DNA from: Diphasiastrum complanatum
Lineage: Eukaryota; Streptophyta; Lycopodiopsida; Lycopodiales; Lycopodiaceae
Assembly (NCBI GenBank): GCA_029204225.1
Contig: CM055097.1
Coordinates: 38,123,106 to 38,187,105 of the forward strand
Reading direction: 5' to 3'
DNA length: 64,000 nt
The notes under the pieces are model-generated. The model had not been told where the DNA came from. It searched no databases and saw nothing but the letters and a program-made list of their open reading frames with translations. Below are positions 11,252 through 24,065 of this stretch, one piece after another. The number at the start of each line of letters is the position of its first letter. Within the stretch, counting starts at the first letter, position 1. The position numbers and the translations under genes are program-made.

Positions 11252-12260
11252 ATGGACAAGTCCCTCATCCAATATATCTCACAGTATCGAGAAGCAATTT
11301 TAAAGATTAAAAATACGGATGATTATCAGAAAATCAGGGGATTTGTCCGTGGCCTCAAAGATGAATATAAAGTAGAGGTCCAAAGAAACTCGCCTACTAC
11401 CCTTGAGCAAGCTCTCAGATATGCTCAAATCTATGATGATTCAGTGGGTAGGAAGAGGGCGAGACAACAGCCACTTTCTGAGCAGCCTCCTCAGAAAGAC
11501 TTTCAATTTAAAAAGAAATTTTTAAAAAGAAAGAATCAAGATAAATTTAAAAGTGAAGCTCCTCAGAAATGCCCTTCACTCATACAGCCCTTAAAACCAG
11601 ATGATTTTGAGAAAGTCAAACAAGAACGTTTGTGCTTTGTGTGTATGGGCAAGGGACACACAGTCAGACAGTGTCCCAAGGGGCCTTTCACTAAAAAAGA
11701 TAAGAAAGATAAGAAACAAGTTCATCTTGTGCAGACTGTATGTTTTCTCAATGACTCGACAGCTTCCGAGATCATGAACATTGTTGCCAACTGACCTCTG
11801 CAATGCTAGCGAGACCCTTCAACTTTGGGGCGCATGACCTAGTACGTGTGCATGGGAAAGTTGGTAACCAATCAGTAAGAGTTATGGTTGATGATGGGGC
11901 AACCCATAATTTCATCAACTACACCCTGGTTAAAAAGCTTAAACTACCAGAAGTACCTAGTCAGCATAGGTACATAGTTTCATTAGCTAAGGGTGAAGAT
12001 TAAAAATATGGGAAACTATGGTAAGTAATTTGAATCTTGGTATTCAGGAGTACCAAGATGAGATAAAATTTCAGATAATGCACCTGGATCGCACAGACAT
12101 TGTTCTCGGGAGAGATTGGCTCTACAGTTTAGGACCTTCCCTCCACAGAAACTATCAGGAGAACACTCTCAGCTTTCAGCATAAAGGCCGAGAGATCCAG
12201 TTGCATGGAGAGCATGATGCTCCCAACAGTCCTATGGTCTGCAGTTTAGAGCTCTGTTAG
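11252..12260 (+). pseudogene. Ty3/gypsy gag C-terminus, zinc knuckle and protease
   Basis: 11252-11794 encodes the C-terminal half of a gypsy gag (VRGLKDEYKVEVQ, ALRYAQIYDD), a Lys-rich linker and an intact zinc knuckle CFVCMGKGHTVRQC. After a stop, 11803-12003 carries the retropepsin-like active site VMVDDGATHNFI, and 12018-12260 gives IVLGRDWLYSLGP, the C-terminal part of the protease domain. The N-terminal half of gag is absent. At least two in-frame stops separate the pieces. It continues into the RT of the same strand. Confidence 0.85.
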
Positions 12261-12309
12261 CTAATCAGAGACAAAGACCATCAGGTATTCTTATGTGACT
12301 TTTAGTTTA

Positions 12310-13480
12310 TCCCTGAAGTATAACACCTGTTTCTAAACCTCCATATTGGGTCAGCCGAACAGAGGATGAAGAAATAACTAGGCAGTTAACAGATTATCTT
12401 GGGAAAGGCCAAATTCAGACTAGTACTTCACCATGGGCCGGGCCTCACCAGTCCTTTTGGTGAAAAAGAAAGAGGGGTCTATGCGTCTTTGCGTAGATTA
12501 CAGAGCCCTCAATAAAGTCACAATAAAGAATAAATATCCTATGCCTCGGGCAGACGAGTTGTTTGATCAACTCGACAGGGCTAAGTTTTTCAGTAAAATA
12601 GACCTCAGATCGGGATATCATCAAGTTCGTATAAAGTCGGAAGATGTCTCAAAAAACCTTTTAGGACTTGTCATGGTCATTATGAGTTTAAGGTGATGCC
12701 ATTTGGGCTCACAAATGCTCCAGCTACCATTATGACCTTGATGAACAGTGTCCTCAGACCATACTTGGGTAAGTTTGTAGTCGTATTTTTAGATGACATC
12801 CTCGTCTACAGCAAAACGAGGAAGGAGCATCTAAAACACCTCATAAAGGTGTTTCGACTGCTCAGAAAGCATAAGCTTTATGCTAAACAATCCAAGTGTG
12901 AATTCTTCGTTGAAGAAGTCGCATATTCGGGTCACATCATCTCGTCAGATGGGATTAAGATGGACCCGAATAAGGTTAAAGCATAGTAGTTCCCATGACA
13001 AATCTTCTTAAGGGGAAGGGAAAGGAGTTCATTTGGGAGTCCGCACAGCTGGAGAGCTTTGATGCTCTCAAAACAGCCTTAGCTACAACACCAGTTCTAA
13101 AAGTTGTCGACCCCAATCAGCCATTTGTGGTTGAAAGAGATGCTAGCGACTTTGCAGTTGGTGCTATGCTAACTCAGAGTGGACGACCAGTTGAGTTTGA
13201 GAGTAAAAAACTCGAGCCAGTTCAGACTAGGTACAGTGCCTATGAAAAGGAATTCTTTTCTATAGTCCATGCCCTTAAGACTTGGAGGCATTATTTGTAT
13301 GGTGCCAACTTTGAGGTCCTGACAGACCATGAGAGTCTCAGATATCTTTGCAATCAACCTGAGCTTAGAGGTCAGAAAGCTCTTTGGGCAGAGTTGATGC
13401 AAGAGTTTGATATGTCTATCAGATATAGACAGTAGAAATTCAATACAGTAGCAGATGCCCTTAGCAGAGTGCCTATAATA
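12310..13480 (+). pseudogene. Ty3/gypsy reverse transcriptase and RNase H
   Basis: RT runs from about 12400 ([36 protein letters not shown]) through a frame change near 12660 into [14 protein letters not shown]. The catalytic box is [15 protein letters not shown], with both Asp residues present. RNase H begins after a stop at 12985 (VERDASDFAVGAMLTQSG; YSAYEKEFFSIVHALKTWRHYL; VLTDHESLRYL). It ends in VADALSRVP after another stop at 13433. The catalytic residues are conserved but frameshift and stops inactivate the gene. Confidence 0.9.
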
Positions 13481-14940
13481 AACGAACTGAGCTTTACTCA
13501 GATTCATAATGTGTTACTTGAGTCCTTGAGAGGGAAATGCCAACATGATGCATTCTTCTCTACAATCTGAAACTCAATCCAGAGCAGACAGTTACAGACT
13601 CCAAAACCAGTTCCTGGGGCTGGTGCCAGTTCATCCAAGAATACGACAGCTTCCGTTGAGGATGATGATGATGAGTCTGAGTATTCGTCGTCAGATGACG
13701 TTGAGGATTCTGAGCCTGTATTACCCAAGCAAACCCCAGTGGTTGAGGGTCAGTTGACTCAAGGATTCAAATGAAAACAGTATTCCATTCAGGATGAGTA
13801 CTTGCTCTATAGTATGTGTCTCCAATTCAGAGGATTATAGGCAGCAGGTCCTATATGAATGTCATGACAATCCTAGTGCGAGACACCCACGCATACAGAA
13901 GACCTACGAGTTTCTCCATAGGCAATTTTTTTTAGCCCAGTATGAAAAAGGACGTCCACCAGTATGTAACCAGTTGCCAGAAGTGTCAAGTAAACAAAGC
14001 AGAGCATTTAAAGACAGGAGGGTTGTTGCAGCCCTTAGAAATACCAGGTGATAAATGGGAGAGTATCTCCATGGATTTTATAGTAGGCCTGCCTAAAACC
14101 CAAAAGGGTAATGATGCTATATGGGTCACAGTTGACCGTCTGACCAAAATGGCTCATTTTATTTTGACCAAAACAACCGTTAGAGCTCCAGATTTAGCGA
14201 GGTTGTTTGTAGACGGGCTATTTAAATTGTACGGTCTACCTTCCGGCATAGTCAGCGACCGAGACAGTAAGTTTACTGGAAATTTTTAGAGGACATTATT
14301 CCATCATCTCCATGCTAAACTTAATATGAGTACCACCGACCATCCACAGAAGGACGGTCAAACAGAGAGGGTAAATCAGGTGCTGGAGGATATGCTTCGT
14401 GCATACGTTAGCAAGAAGCAGACTAATTGGGAGGAGTATCTCTCAATATTAGAGTTTGCTTACAACAGTATTAAACATTCAACTACGGGATACAGCCCAT
14501 TTATGCTGATGTACAGTTTTCAGCCACACTCGCCCACAGGTGTAGGGTTTAAACAAGAAAAAGTTGAAGCAGCCAAAAACTTTTTAGAGGACCTAAACTA
14601 GATGATAGAACATGCTAAGCATAGCATTAAGCAGTCCTAGGATCGAGCCAGGCATTATGCAGATCCACACAGACGGGATGTGCAGTTCTCCACTGGTGAG
14701 AAAGTCTACTTGAGAGTCCCAGTCGACTCTAAAACCCTCAAATCAGGAGTGTGTGCTAAGTTGTCTCCAAGGTATTGTGGTCCCTTTACCATCAGTAGGA
14801 GACTAGGCGAGGTCACCTATGAACTAGAACTCCCACACAACAGTAAGGTTTTTCCAATCTTTCATGTAAGTCAGTTACGAGCTAGAGGTTTTTTTACTTC
14901 TAGACCTTCGGGTCCGGGCCTTCCGTGGCCTTGAATCCTC
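13480..14940 (+). pseudogene. Ty3/gypsy integrase with C-terminal region
   Basis: An acidic Ser/Asp-rich linker at about 13600-13740 (SVEDDDDESEYSS) precedes the zinc-binding part (CQKCQVNKAEHL). The core shows SMDFIVGLPKTQ, TVDRLTKMAHF, GIVSDRDSKFTGNF and DHPQKDGQTERVNQ, so the D, D and E are all present. Stops fall at about 14288, 14600 and 14638. A C-terminal segment (VYLRVPVDSKT, CGPFTISRRLGEVTYEL, FPIFHVSQLR) is the typical gypsy end and precedes where a chromodomain would lie. No matching 3' LTR could be recognised downstream. Confidence 0.88.
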
Positions 14941-15724
14941 CAAGGCGAACCATGCTTCTTATTCCCAAACCTCCATTTTACCGTAGTGTTCGCCAGATCA
15001 CTAGGGATGATCTTGGTAGTTTAGTTAGATTCACACCTAGACACTTCAGTGCCTTCAAGAGACTGTTGAGGATTATCAAAGCCTTTTTTTTAAGACTCAT
15101 TTATGCTCGCCATACATGCCAAGCAAGTTACAAGAATGCCAAAAGATTTTCAATAGTTATATAAGATGTAGGATAGGTACTCCAAATTACATATGGGTGA
15201 GCCATCTGCTCCTAGACCTGATCCCTTAGAAAGGACAGTACATGAACATGATGAGAATCAGAAGTGGCTTTATAAAAAAAGCTTTCGAATATCATATAAA
15301 GAAGATGTAGTTGTTGCTACATATTGAGTTACAACTAAGTATGGAATGGAAGAGGTAGAACTGCTTAATATGATAACTTTGAAAAAAATTATAACTTAAA
15401 TAGGCCCAAAAAAAACAGTTGACATGAAAATTTAATTGTGATTCACAAACTGAACATTGTCCTATGTTGATCATAGAACGAATGAAAAGCTATGCCAACC
15501 TCCATAGAGCTAAAAAAAAACAGCTAAATGCATAAAAGAAACTTGGCCTATAAAATAAATGGATTACTAGAATTGCTAAAGGCTATGCCTTAAATACTGT
15601 AGGGACACATCCTTAGGGTTAAGGTCGACCTAGGTCTAGGGCTAAAATAGCTTTAGGATTCACCTAGGGCTCGCGGCTGAGGCACTTGGGTTGAGGCACG
15701 ACTGAGGCGTGGCAGCATGCTCAC

Positions 15725-15990
15725 GGCGCATAGTCGAGGTTGCCCTGTGGCGGCATTCCATTATACTTAATCTGAATAAAATACCGTCTGGTTCTGCATT
15801 CAAATTTTATGTTAATATTGCATGCTTTCAACCTTCTGTCTGACTTTTTGATTGCTTTGTTTGATTGTCTGCTTTTGCTTCTGCAACCACTGTGCAATCT
15901 AGCTCTAGTTTCATTCTTGTGTTCGCCTAATGTTAACTGGTAGTGCACGCACTGAGGAAAGTTTCACACCTTCCCCGAACACACTCTACC
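15725..15990 (+). repeat. Diverged fragment of the 950-bp copia LTR family
   Basis: From about 15755 the sequence tracks the LTR at 7170-8121: ttatacttaatctga, then a phrase with tctgcattcaaattttatgttaatattg, then a cttgttt-rich segment. It lacks both LTR ends and has many substitutions, so it is an old truncated copy. The stretch 15205-15724 before it shows nothing recognisable beyond a few ggttaaggtcgacctagg-like words. Confidence 0.5.
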
Positions 15991-16019
15991 TATGACCAAT
16001 TTGACTTTGACTCATAACT

Positions 16020-16214
16020 TGAAACTTAACAACTTAGACTTTGGGTCTTCTATATTATTTTATTTACATGGCCCAAGTCTATTTTTTTCCATGGTACAAT
16101 ATTTTACATGTGCTCATTGGGTTATGGACTTACGCTCGCAGGATGCCACGACCCTTGAACATATTTTCCTATTTTGTTGGGCTTATTTATTTATGTATAG
16201 AAATACCCACAACA
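16020..16214 (-). repeat. Truncated copy of the large gypsy LTR
   Basis: Its reverse complement matches the first 190 bp or so of the LTR at 34669 (start TGTTGtGGGTATTtC; shared phrases such as gtgctcattggg and gcaggatgcca). It therefore shows a second, inverted copy of that LTR family in the window. The rest of the LTR and the interior are missing. The sequence from 16215 to 17290 is AT-rich with no feature I can name. Confidence 0.7.
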
Positions 16215-17293
16215 TCATAGTAATAGTTAGATTTTTTAATCCGGTTTTCAATATGTTGGATTTTCATCCCATTGTATATTGATCATTTCATCAAATGTCA
16301 AAGTTAGGAAATAATGTGGTAGTCTTCAACGTTCCACCAAGGAAAGTAAACCATTGAAGTTTTGTTGATGCCAAGATGGAGTTCAGCTAGATATGATTGG
16401 TCCAAGACTATACTTTAAGACATGTTTGAAGATGTTTTGCATTCTGATTTTTGAACATGTATTCAAGTATGTCTTTTTGTAGAGCTAAATATTGTGTATT
16501 AGTGGATAAGAGAATCACATGTTTAATCTAGTACATAATTAATAGATATGGAGGTACACGTGAAAATTGAAAAAAAGGAGCTAACTCTCATTTAATGTAA
16601 TCCAATTGAATAAAAAAGAAATAATGATGTTTTCAAATGATTATTTTGTCGTTGTCTAGGTTTACTAGTAAGCCTTTGATATTGGTTGAAATTGCATTGA
16701 GCGTTGTTGCAAGTTTATTTTGCTACTTAATTGGTGTTATATGTTAGTTTTTGAGTGTTTTTGTCTAGATGTTTGTTTTGTGATGTCTTCCAAAATTGCA
16801 AAGCTGTGAATCATTGGATTTGTTTGCATTGTTTCAAAAGCTGATTCCAATTGATCTTTAAAGTTCAAGCAAATATGTCATAGTGTTCGTATATACCAAA
16901 CACAAACCATTTTGAACAAACAATGTTTGTTTCATACAAAAAAAAAGTAAGGATTTCTTGTATCATTGGATTGTTTGAGAGATTGTGGTTGAGCAACGTT
17001 TTCAAAAAAATTCTTGTTTTTGTAGTATTTCTAGATTTTTGTAGGTTGGTAATAAGAAAACTATAGTATTTTCAAAACCATATCGTTTTACAATTGTTCC
17101 TTGTAAACAGCTTATTGCTCAACCTGTTGTTTCAATTGATAAATTGATTAAAGGTAAAGTTTGTAGCTTGATGGGATGAAGTTTTAATATTGACATTGTG
17201 TAACTAGAAGATATGATCACTCAGTGGTTTCTTTGATAAATTTAGTTGAATTTTGAATGACATAAAAAATAAAGACGAATCAATTCTTGACTT

Positions 17294-17412
17294 TCATTAG
17301 AGGAGTTCCAAAACTAGAAAAAGACCCTTTGTAAGGATACTTTTTTTTTTCTAGATTCGACCACCACCTGGCCCAATCAAAATGCACAGATTTCAAATCT
17401 ACGTAATGTAGC
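17294..17412 (+). mobile_element. Fragment of short TIR element (MITE-like)
   Basis: Starts CATTAGAGGAGTTCCA and shares agaccctttgta plus ccaatcaaaa and atttgaaatctacgtaa-like words, in the same order, with the left half of the element at 53561-53939. The right half and right terminal repeat are absent. Confidence 0.6.
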
Positions 17413-19500
17413 TCAAATAAACTGAAAAACAAAAATATATTACAACAAACTTTGAAATTTGCATTGGGCAGCATGGACGTATCCCATTGGTTCGCTCTTC
17501 CTCTGCCCGACGACATTACCTCAAGTTAAATTTATTTAACTATGTAGTATAATGAAATTTGTTAACTAGACTAGTTATCATTATCAAAATATAGTATGCA
17601 CAATAACTAGAAATATAGTATGCACAATAACTGTGACTACTGTGGCATTCTCATGAGATTAAATGTGATACAAAAAATTGAATTGAGTATTATATGAGAA
17701 AGATTTTTGGCGCCCAAGATTTGAAAATAGCAATGGCAAGGAGACCAAGATCTACAGTTGAGTCTGTGATTCTTTACAATGAGAAAGATGACACTTTTAA
17801 CTGGAAGCCAACAAAATATACAAAGAATTCATGGGGTTGCTGCATCCATCATCGAATGACAGTTTTTGACAGAAAAAAAGGGCAAAGATGACATACAAAT
17901 CTTATTGGAAAGCAAAAATTTTGGAGTTCAAGACAACTCCCAAAGGTCACTCTATATCACAAGTATTAGTACAACATATTTATATGCATTCAAAAATAAA
18001 AGTACAGGATATCAATCCTCATGATCATCAAAATGTAACTATAAGTATATCAAAATGTTTGCACTCCACAACAATCATATGTGTTTGATTGAAGCTCTTT
18101 AGATTATGATTTAAATTATTCAACGTTTTTCTTCTTTCAGATTTATGTCCATCAAACATAAGTGAATGGGAGCTAGCACAATCACTTGCAGGAATATTGG
18201 ATGTGATTCACTCTGATGTTGGAAAGCTGCAATACAGAGGAAGAAGTCCAAAGGAACTTGTAGATAGTGGTATATATTTTTATGAAGCTTCATATATACC
18301 ACAAACGGATGGAGGTTTCAAGGGGTGACTGAAGGCTTGCCCTCGCCAATATGCTAAGGGTAATTTCTTGCCTGAATCTGTACACCTGGGCTGCTGTGTA
18401 TTCATGAAGTTTAAACCACAAGATTGAATATTCACGTATTAGTTAAGGTTAGAAAATTTCCAGAATTGCAAAATTAATCACAATTCCAAAACCAAGAATA
18501 AACATCCTTTGAAATATCATCATCATGTTAAAGGATGAACCACTCAAAAAATAACTTTGCATTATACAAAGTGTACCACCCACAACTTAATGAATCATTT
18601 TGTTGGGATGACTGCAAAAAGTTCAGCATACAAGACATCAATGAAGAGAAACCAAACAATGAATAGAACACATTAAAATGTTGATGAGATGGATAGGATT
18701 TACCTCCAGAATGAAGAACTCTCATTCAGCTTTTTTCGTTTTCTCGTTTGGAATGTATTTACATATAATCAGTAGGATCAAGTCAACATCCTTATGCGTA
18801 TTCCTAGTCAAATTCATCTTTACACAAAAAATTTTGATATGAGTATCTACAAATCTCTTGATAGAAATCAGGTTTAAGCTCCAGTGCTCACTGCAAAATA
18901 AAATAGAGAGTCCATTAGCTACAATTTTGAGGAATATTTTCAATGATAATGCCAATGATAAAGCTATTAACAACAAAGAGCATATGAATTGTCTTACTTG
19001 TTATGATATGGCACAAGCAATTATTTGGTTAGTAGTGTGCATCCACAAAAGGTGTAGTTATTCTCCTTAAGAGCCTACAGCAAAAAACTGTTGAGAACCA
19101 AAACTTCTCGGTAAAAATCCCTTGCAATGTCAAATTGCAAGAGTTGGACCCCAGACTCTATCACAGGATCATTGATAGAAGCCCATCTTTTTTTCATATC
19201 CAAACAATCAATAATCCTGTAATTTATACTAAAATCAAGTTCTTCTAATCTAAAACAAAATGGAATTCCAATTCTATCTACAACGTCAGATATGTCACTC
19301 TCAAATTTTAGATATGCATCCGAATCTATCTATGTATAAAAAGCTTTGGGAGGAGGAGGAGGTGGTGGTGGTGGAAGAGAAATATCTACATGATTAACTG
19401 GATTTTTCAAAATGGGTGTAGCTATATGTACAACCACAACATCTACATTTTCAAAAGAAGGGGTCATTGGGATATCTATCCTCCTGAAAGTTAGGATCCA
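17413..19500. other. Unassigned region with coding-like remnants
   Basis: Three stretches look like decayed exons but match no family I recognise. Plus 17694-17891 reads MRKIFGAQDLKIAM and then a Trp-containing stretch to a stop. Plus 18140-18330 reads ELAQSLAGILDVIHSDVGKL. Minus 19330-19080 reads SDISDVVDRIGIPFCFRLEE and continues open for about 80 residues, preceded by a Pro9 run at about 19370. They could be parts of one or more host genes carried by transposons, or unrelated relics. Confidence 0.35.
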
Positions 19501-19876
19501 TACCTTTATGCTTGGGATCTTCAAGGAAGATCAAGATTGATGGAGTACTTTACATTCCTAGTATCATCAATAACTTGCTTAGTGTAGGACAATTGCTTTG
19601 ACAATGGTTTGATTGTGGAGTTCACCACAAATGCATGTAACATCAAGAAGGATGGCAAGATCATTGCTAGAGGCATAAGATTTGAGAGATTATTCAAATT
19701 AGATGCTTATGTGGATGCTAATATTGTGATGCTAGCCGAGGAGACCAAACTATCCAACCATAGTCGTGCAAGGAGGAGCTTGCCTTAGGACTTCCAAGAT
19801 CCTTGGCAAAAGAGGAGAAAGTATGTGAAGCATGTGCTCTCTCAAAAGCACATAAGAAGCCCTTCTCAAGTTCAAT
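19500..19876 (+). pseudogene. Copia protease end and GAG-pre-integrase fragment
   Basis: Plus-strand reading with one shift near 19600 gives VLYIPSIINNLLSVGQLL, then KIIARGIRFERLFKLDAY, the end of copia protease and the start of the GAG-pre-integrase domain, then a Cys-containing KVCEACALSKAHKKPF-like phrase in mixed frames near 19825-19865. It is cut at about 19876 by the minus-strand LTR and is the opposite strand to the copia around it. Confidence 0.7.
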
Positions 19877-20578
19877 CACACACACCCTACAGGATCTTAC
19901 TGAGGTGTTGTGATTGCACAAGATTGATCAAAGAACAGTATGCCTGAAAAATATAAGGCAAGAGCACAATGGCATACATCTGATGAAAAAATCTAACTCT
20001 TCACTATGAGAAATGAATGTCAGAAATAATTCTAAGTGTTCAGTATGGGAAAAAGAGGCTGCTCTCAGGTAGAGAGAGAAAATCAAGCATAGAAAACCTG
20101 GGTAGAGAGAGAATGAGTCCAAAACACCAAAATCTCAATATTCACAATGTGGCAAAACATGCCTAGCTTTTCCTACATGAGAGAGACTCGAATTCCTACA
20201 GTGGATTTGCATGGAAAGTCCACTTAACTAAACTAATTCACCTACCAGAGATCCACATGTGTAACTGCATGCATGTATGTTGCATGTACTGCATGTCAAC
20301 TCATAAAATTGCCTAGACATGTGTAGATCACAGAAACTACTTTGCATGTTGCATGCACTGATTGCATGTGGCTTGCATGCATACAGTATGACTTTGCATG
20401 CTATCTAAACACCTGCATGTCATCATAATTGAACCTATCTAACTCAAATCCGAGCTACACTAGAAGGATATGTGCTCAATTCACACTCCTTTTATGTACA
20501 ACATGAATTTTAGTGAAAATCACCATGGACATGGCCCCAAACTCGAGATAGGAAGATAATATTTTAATAATCTTCACA
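19877..20578 (-). repeat. Copia 3' LTR, truncated at its far end
   Basis: On the minus strand it begins TGTGAAGATTATTAAAATA at 20578, directly after a polypurine-like taaggagtg, and runs leftwards. It matches 21807-22498 closely. The copy lacks the last 30 bp or so (CACGTGTGAACTTCACC part). It carries an internal gcatgcatgtatgttgcatgta-type region with an extra repeat not in its partner. Confidence 0.85.
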
Positions 20579-21806
20579 CTCCTTAAAATTTATGTTCCTA
20601 TCAACATAGACTTCAAAATCAGGCCAAGATTAGACCTCATCTTCATAAAGACATTCTTGAGTAGAGGTTTGGTGAGAAGATCTGCAACACAATCTGAAGA
20701 TGAAATATGCTCCAATGAGATCTCTCTCCCAATGACTTTTTCTCTTACAAAATGATGAGCCACTTCAATATGCTTGCTCCTTGCATGAAAGGCTGGATTA
20801 TTTGCAAGAGCCTGAGCAGAAATGTTATCATTTTTTATAATCAAAAGATCTTCATCTGCATAACACTTTAGCTCCAAAAGTAGCCTTTTGGTCCATAAAA
20901 CCTCCTTTGTTGTGGTTGTAAGAGATTTGTATTTAGCTTCACATGATGATAAGGAAATAGTTGCCTGCTTCTTTGATAGCCAAGAAACCAAATTTTCTCC
21001 AAGAAATATAGTGTAAGCACTTGTGGATCTCCTATCCAACCTGTCTTTTGCAAAATCAGAATTTGAAAAAGCAATCAAAGTCAGATCTTCTCCTTCATAG
21101 AATAGTCCATAATCCAAGGTAGAAGATATATACCTCAAGACTCTTTTAGCCAACTTCTAATGATATAACTTTGGATCCTACATGTGTTGACTTAGCTTAT
21201 GAACACAAAAGCTTAGATCAGGCCTAGTCATTATTAACCAAATAAGTGAGCCAATAAGACTCCTATAAAGAGTGATGTCCGGATTTTTCATCATCTTTAA
21301 TAGGAACTTTTACAGTGTGCTACATAGGTGTATCTATGCCTTTACAGTTCTCCATATGGAATTTCCTGAGCATGGAAAGTGCATATCTACTTTGGCTTAT
21401 AGATGCATGACCTTTCCAAAAATCTATTTCAAGGCCTAGAATATAGTGAAAAACTCCTGAGTCCTGCATCTTAAACTCAGTACAAACAAATCACATTGGT
21501 TAAGAAACAAGAGCAACACATTCTACTCTTCAATACCTATCCAACAAGCTATAGAACATCAAATTTGGATCATTCCTTGAGAAGTAGCACTCATTAATGA
21601 GGGCTGATTTCACACGTGTGAGCTCTCTGTCAGTACAGAGCTCCGCTGGATCAGATCAACCTTGATTTGATCCACTTATGATCCACAGATTGCTTGTTTC
21701 TCAACGAGTTTGAATCCCTCTCCCAAATCCGAGTTCCTGCAAGCAAAAACACTGATGATCTGATGTATACACTCTCACTTCTTCAAAGCATGAATCTCTG
21801 ATACCA
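20579..21806 (-). pseudogene. Copia RT end and RNase H with primer-binding site
   Basis: Minus 21153-20590 is a 187-residue open frame: AKRVLRYISSTLDYGLFY, then SWLSKKQATISLSSCEAKYK, ending with CVADLLTKPLLKNVFMKMR, the C-terminal copia RNase H signature. Decayed RT end is readable at about 21490-21160 with stops. The primer-binding site TGGTATCAGAG lies on the minus strand at 21806-21796, next to the 5' LTR. Gag, protease, integrase and most of RT are missing, so this is an internally deleted element. Confidence 0.88.
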
Positions 21807-22498
21807 TGTGAAGTTTTTAGCACGTGTGAACTTCACCACACACCCTACAGGATCTTACTAAGGTGTTGTGATCGACAAGATTGATCAAAGAACAGTATGC
21901 TTGAAATATCTAAGGCAAGAGCACAATGGCATACATCTGATGAAAAAATCTAACTCTTCACTATGAGAAATGAATGTCAGAAATAATTCCAGTATGGGAA
22001 AAAGAGACTGCTCTTGGGTAGAGGGAGAAAATCAAGCATAGAAAACTCGGGTAGAGAGAGAATGAGTCCAAAACACCAAAATCTCAATATTCACAATGTG
22101 GCAAAACATGCCCAACTTTTCCTACATGAGAGAGACTCAAATTCCTATAGTGAAGTTGCATGGAAAGTCCACTTAACTAAACTAATTCACCTACCAGAGA
22201 TCCACATGTGTAACTGCATGCATGTATGTTGCATGTCAACTCATAAAACTGCCTAGACATGTGTAGATCACATAAACTACTTTGCATGTGGCTTGCATGC
22301 ATACAGTATGACTTTGCATGCTATCTAAACACCTGCATGTCATCATAATTGAACCTATCTAACTCAAATCCAAGATACACTAGAAGGATATGTGCTCAAT
22401 TCACACTCCTTTTATGTACAACATGAATTTTAGTGGAAATCACCATGGACATGGCCCCAAACTCGAGATAGGAAGATAATATTTTAATAATCTTCACA
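21807..22498 (-). repeat. Copia 5' LTR (692 bp)
   Basis: On the minus strand it runs from TGTGAAGATTATT (22498) to GCTAAAAACTTCACA (21807), followed by TGGTATCAGAG, so both LTR ends and the primer site agree. Both ends share TGTGAAG/CTTCACA as an inverted repeat. A GCACGTGTG box lies 15 bp from the end. It shares tagagagaga-type words with the solo LTR at 33065-33884, so the two are related families. Confidence 0.9.
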
Positions 22499-23628
22499 CT
22501 ACTGTCATCAATACCTCCACTATAGTAGAAGTTATAATCCAAATCTTCTAGCAAACTGTCTACATTAATGGAATGAATGCTTCCATCAAAGGTAGGACTA
22601 ACGTATTCAGACAGTCGTTGGTTGTAATAATAACGTTTCCGTTGAGCGGTGACTTTCCACCATTCATTGATATGGTTTGTAGATAAGTGCTCCAGAGCAA
22701 GTGCACGCCATCATATTGCACAACTCCATAAAACTAGCGGCATAAATGGATTTGGAAAGAGTTGGTTGAAGCACATTCTTTATAGGCGTTTGAAGGAAAC
22801 CCGCATAGTAGTTCAAACATTTTCAATACTCAAGTTTTGTCTTCTGAACCAATGCCAAGAATTGCTGATTAAATTGTTGTACGGAACCAGTTTGTTTGAG
22901 AGATTCGAATGATTTCTCATAAAATCTGGTGATACTATCGATGCAAGCAATTTTGAATTGACTCCAAAGCTTTGTGTTCGAATGTGCTTGAGTATCCCAC
23001 CATGCTCGAACTTGTCCTTGAAAGCACAATGAAGCGAAATAGATTTTATCTTCTTCAGAATAATGGCGATGACGAAAATAAGCTTCTAATTTAGTCAACC
23101 ATTCATCAATGCTGATTGAACTTGGTTGTCCATCAAATACAAGGCTGTAACGTACGATTTCATATTGTATTTCATCAATAGATGGAAATTGAATGTTTTG
23201 ACTATAACCGTCCATCATTAATGACTAGTGAAGACTTGTGGACTATGAATTCACCGTCTGAAATTTATTCAGAATGATATTTTACAAGCTGGTAAAATTG
23301 CTCTTCTCCACTCACTTAAAGATTCTGAGTCCTCGAAGAATAAAGTGGCTGTGAATGAAAAGTGTAACAAATTAAAATGAAGTAGCGGTTGTGTTCAATC
23401 TGTCACCACAAGCAACTTTGCTTTTTACAACGTTAAATTCTGAGCTAAAACGGAAAAGATATATGCACTGGCCATTGAAACCTCTTCCACTCCTTGAAAG
23501 AGCTCTTCTAAAGACTGAGGTACCCTTCCTCGTCTCTATAGCAAACTAAGGTACCCTTCCTCATTTTTTGCTTTTAGTCGCAATACTCTTCTTCACGCTC
23601 AGCCCCTTCTACTCCTGCTCTGATACCA
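22499..23628 (-). pseudogene. Ty3/gypsy gag with leader and primer-binding site
   Basis: Minus 23218-22823 encodes a gypsy gag: SISIDEWLTKLEAYFRHRHY, YFASLCFQGQVRAWWD, FKIACIDSITRFYEKSFE. A stop follows at about 22823, and decayed coding continues to about 22540. The primer-binding site TGGTATCAGAGC lies at 23628-23617, just inside the LTR that begins at 23629. The leader of about 400 bp has no ORF. The element is cut at 22499 by the copia 5' LTR. Confidence 0.85.
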
Positions 23629-24065
23629 TGTTAGAAAATGGGCAGGGAGATAGAAACCAACTAAAAAATCAGCCACAAGAAGATCAGAACATATATGCAC
23701 AAGATATAATTACAGTTTTCAGAGCATCTATGCCCCATAAGAGAGACAATTTATTACGAATGAACAAGAGGTGAAAACATAACAGAACAATCCAAAGGTA
23801 TAGTCCACATCTTGCTCTCGGTGCACTACACAATACAATAACCGGCCCTCCGATGCAAGCACCCTATTGCACGCTATCTACAAACACAAACCAACACATA
23901 ACATACTCTCAACACACCAAGAGACTGCCACACAGTCCTCTCACATACGCCAACAAGAAAACTCTTGCACAACACACAAAGAATGCCCAATCATCGGCTT
24001 TTATTTATTCTAAGTGCCTGCATGAAGCTGAGCCTAAGTTAATGGCCTCATGACAGGTGTTAACA
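23629..24065 (-). repeat. LTR of the minus-strand gypsy element (437 bp)
   Basis: On the minus strand it runs from TGTTAACACCTGTCATG (24065) to CATTTTCTAACA (23629) and is followed by TGGTATCAGAGC. The TGTTA/TAACA ends are inverted. The left boundary is fixed by the primer site. The right boundary is inferred only from the terminal bases, since no second copy is present. Confidence 0.65.
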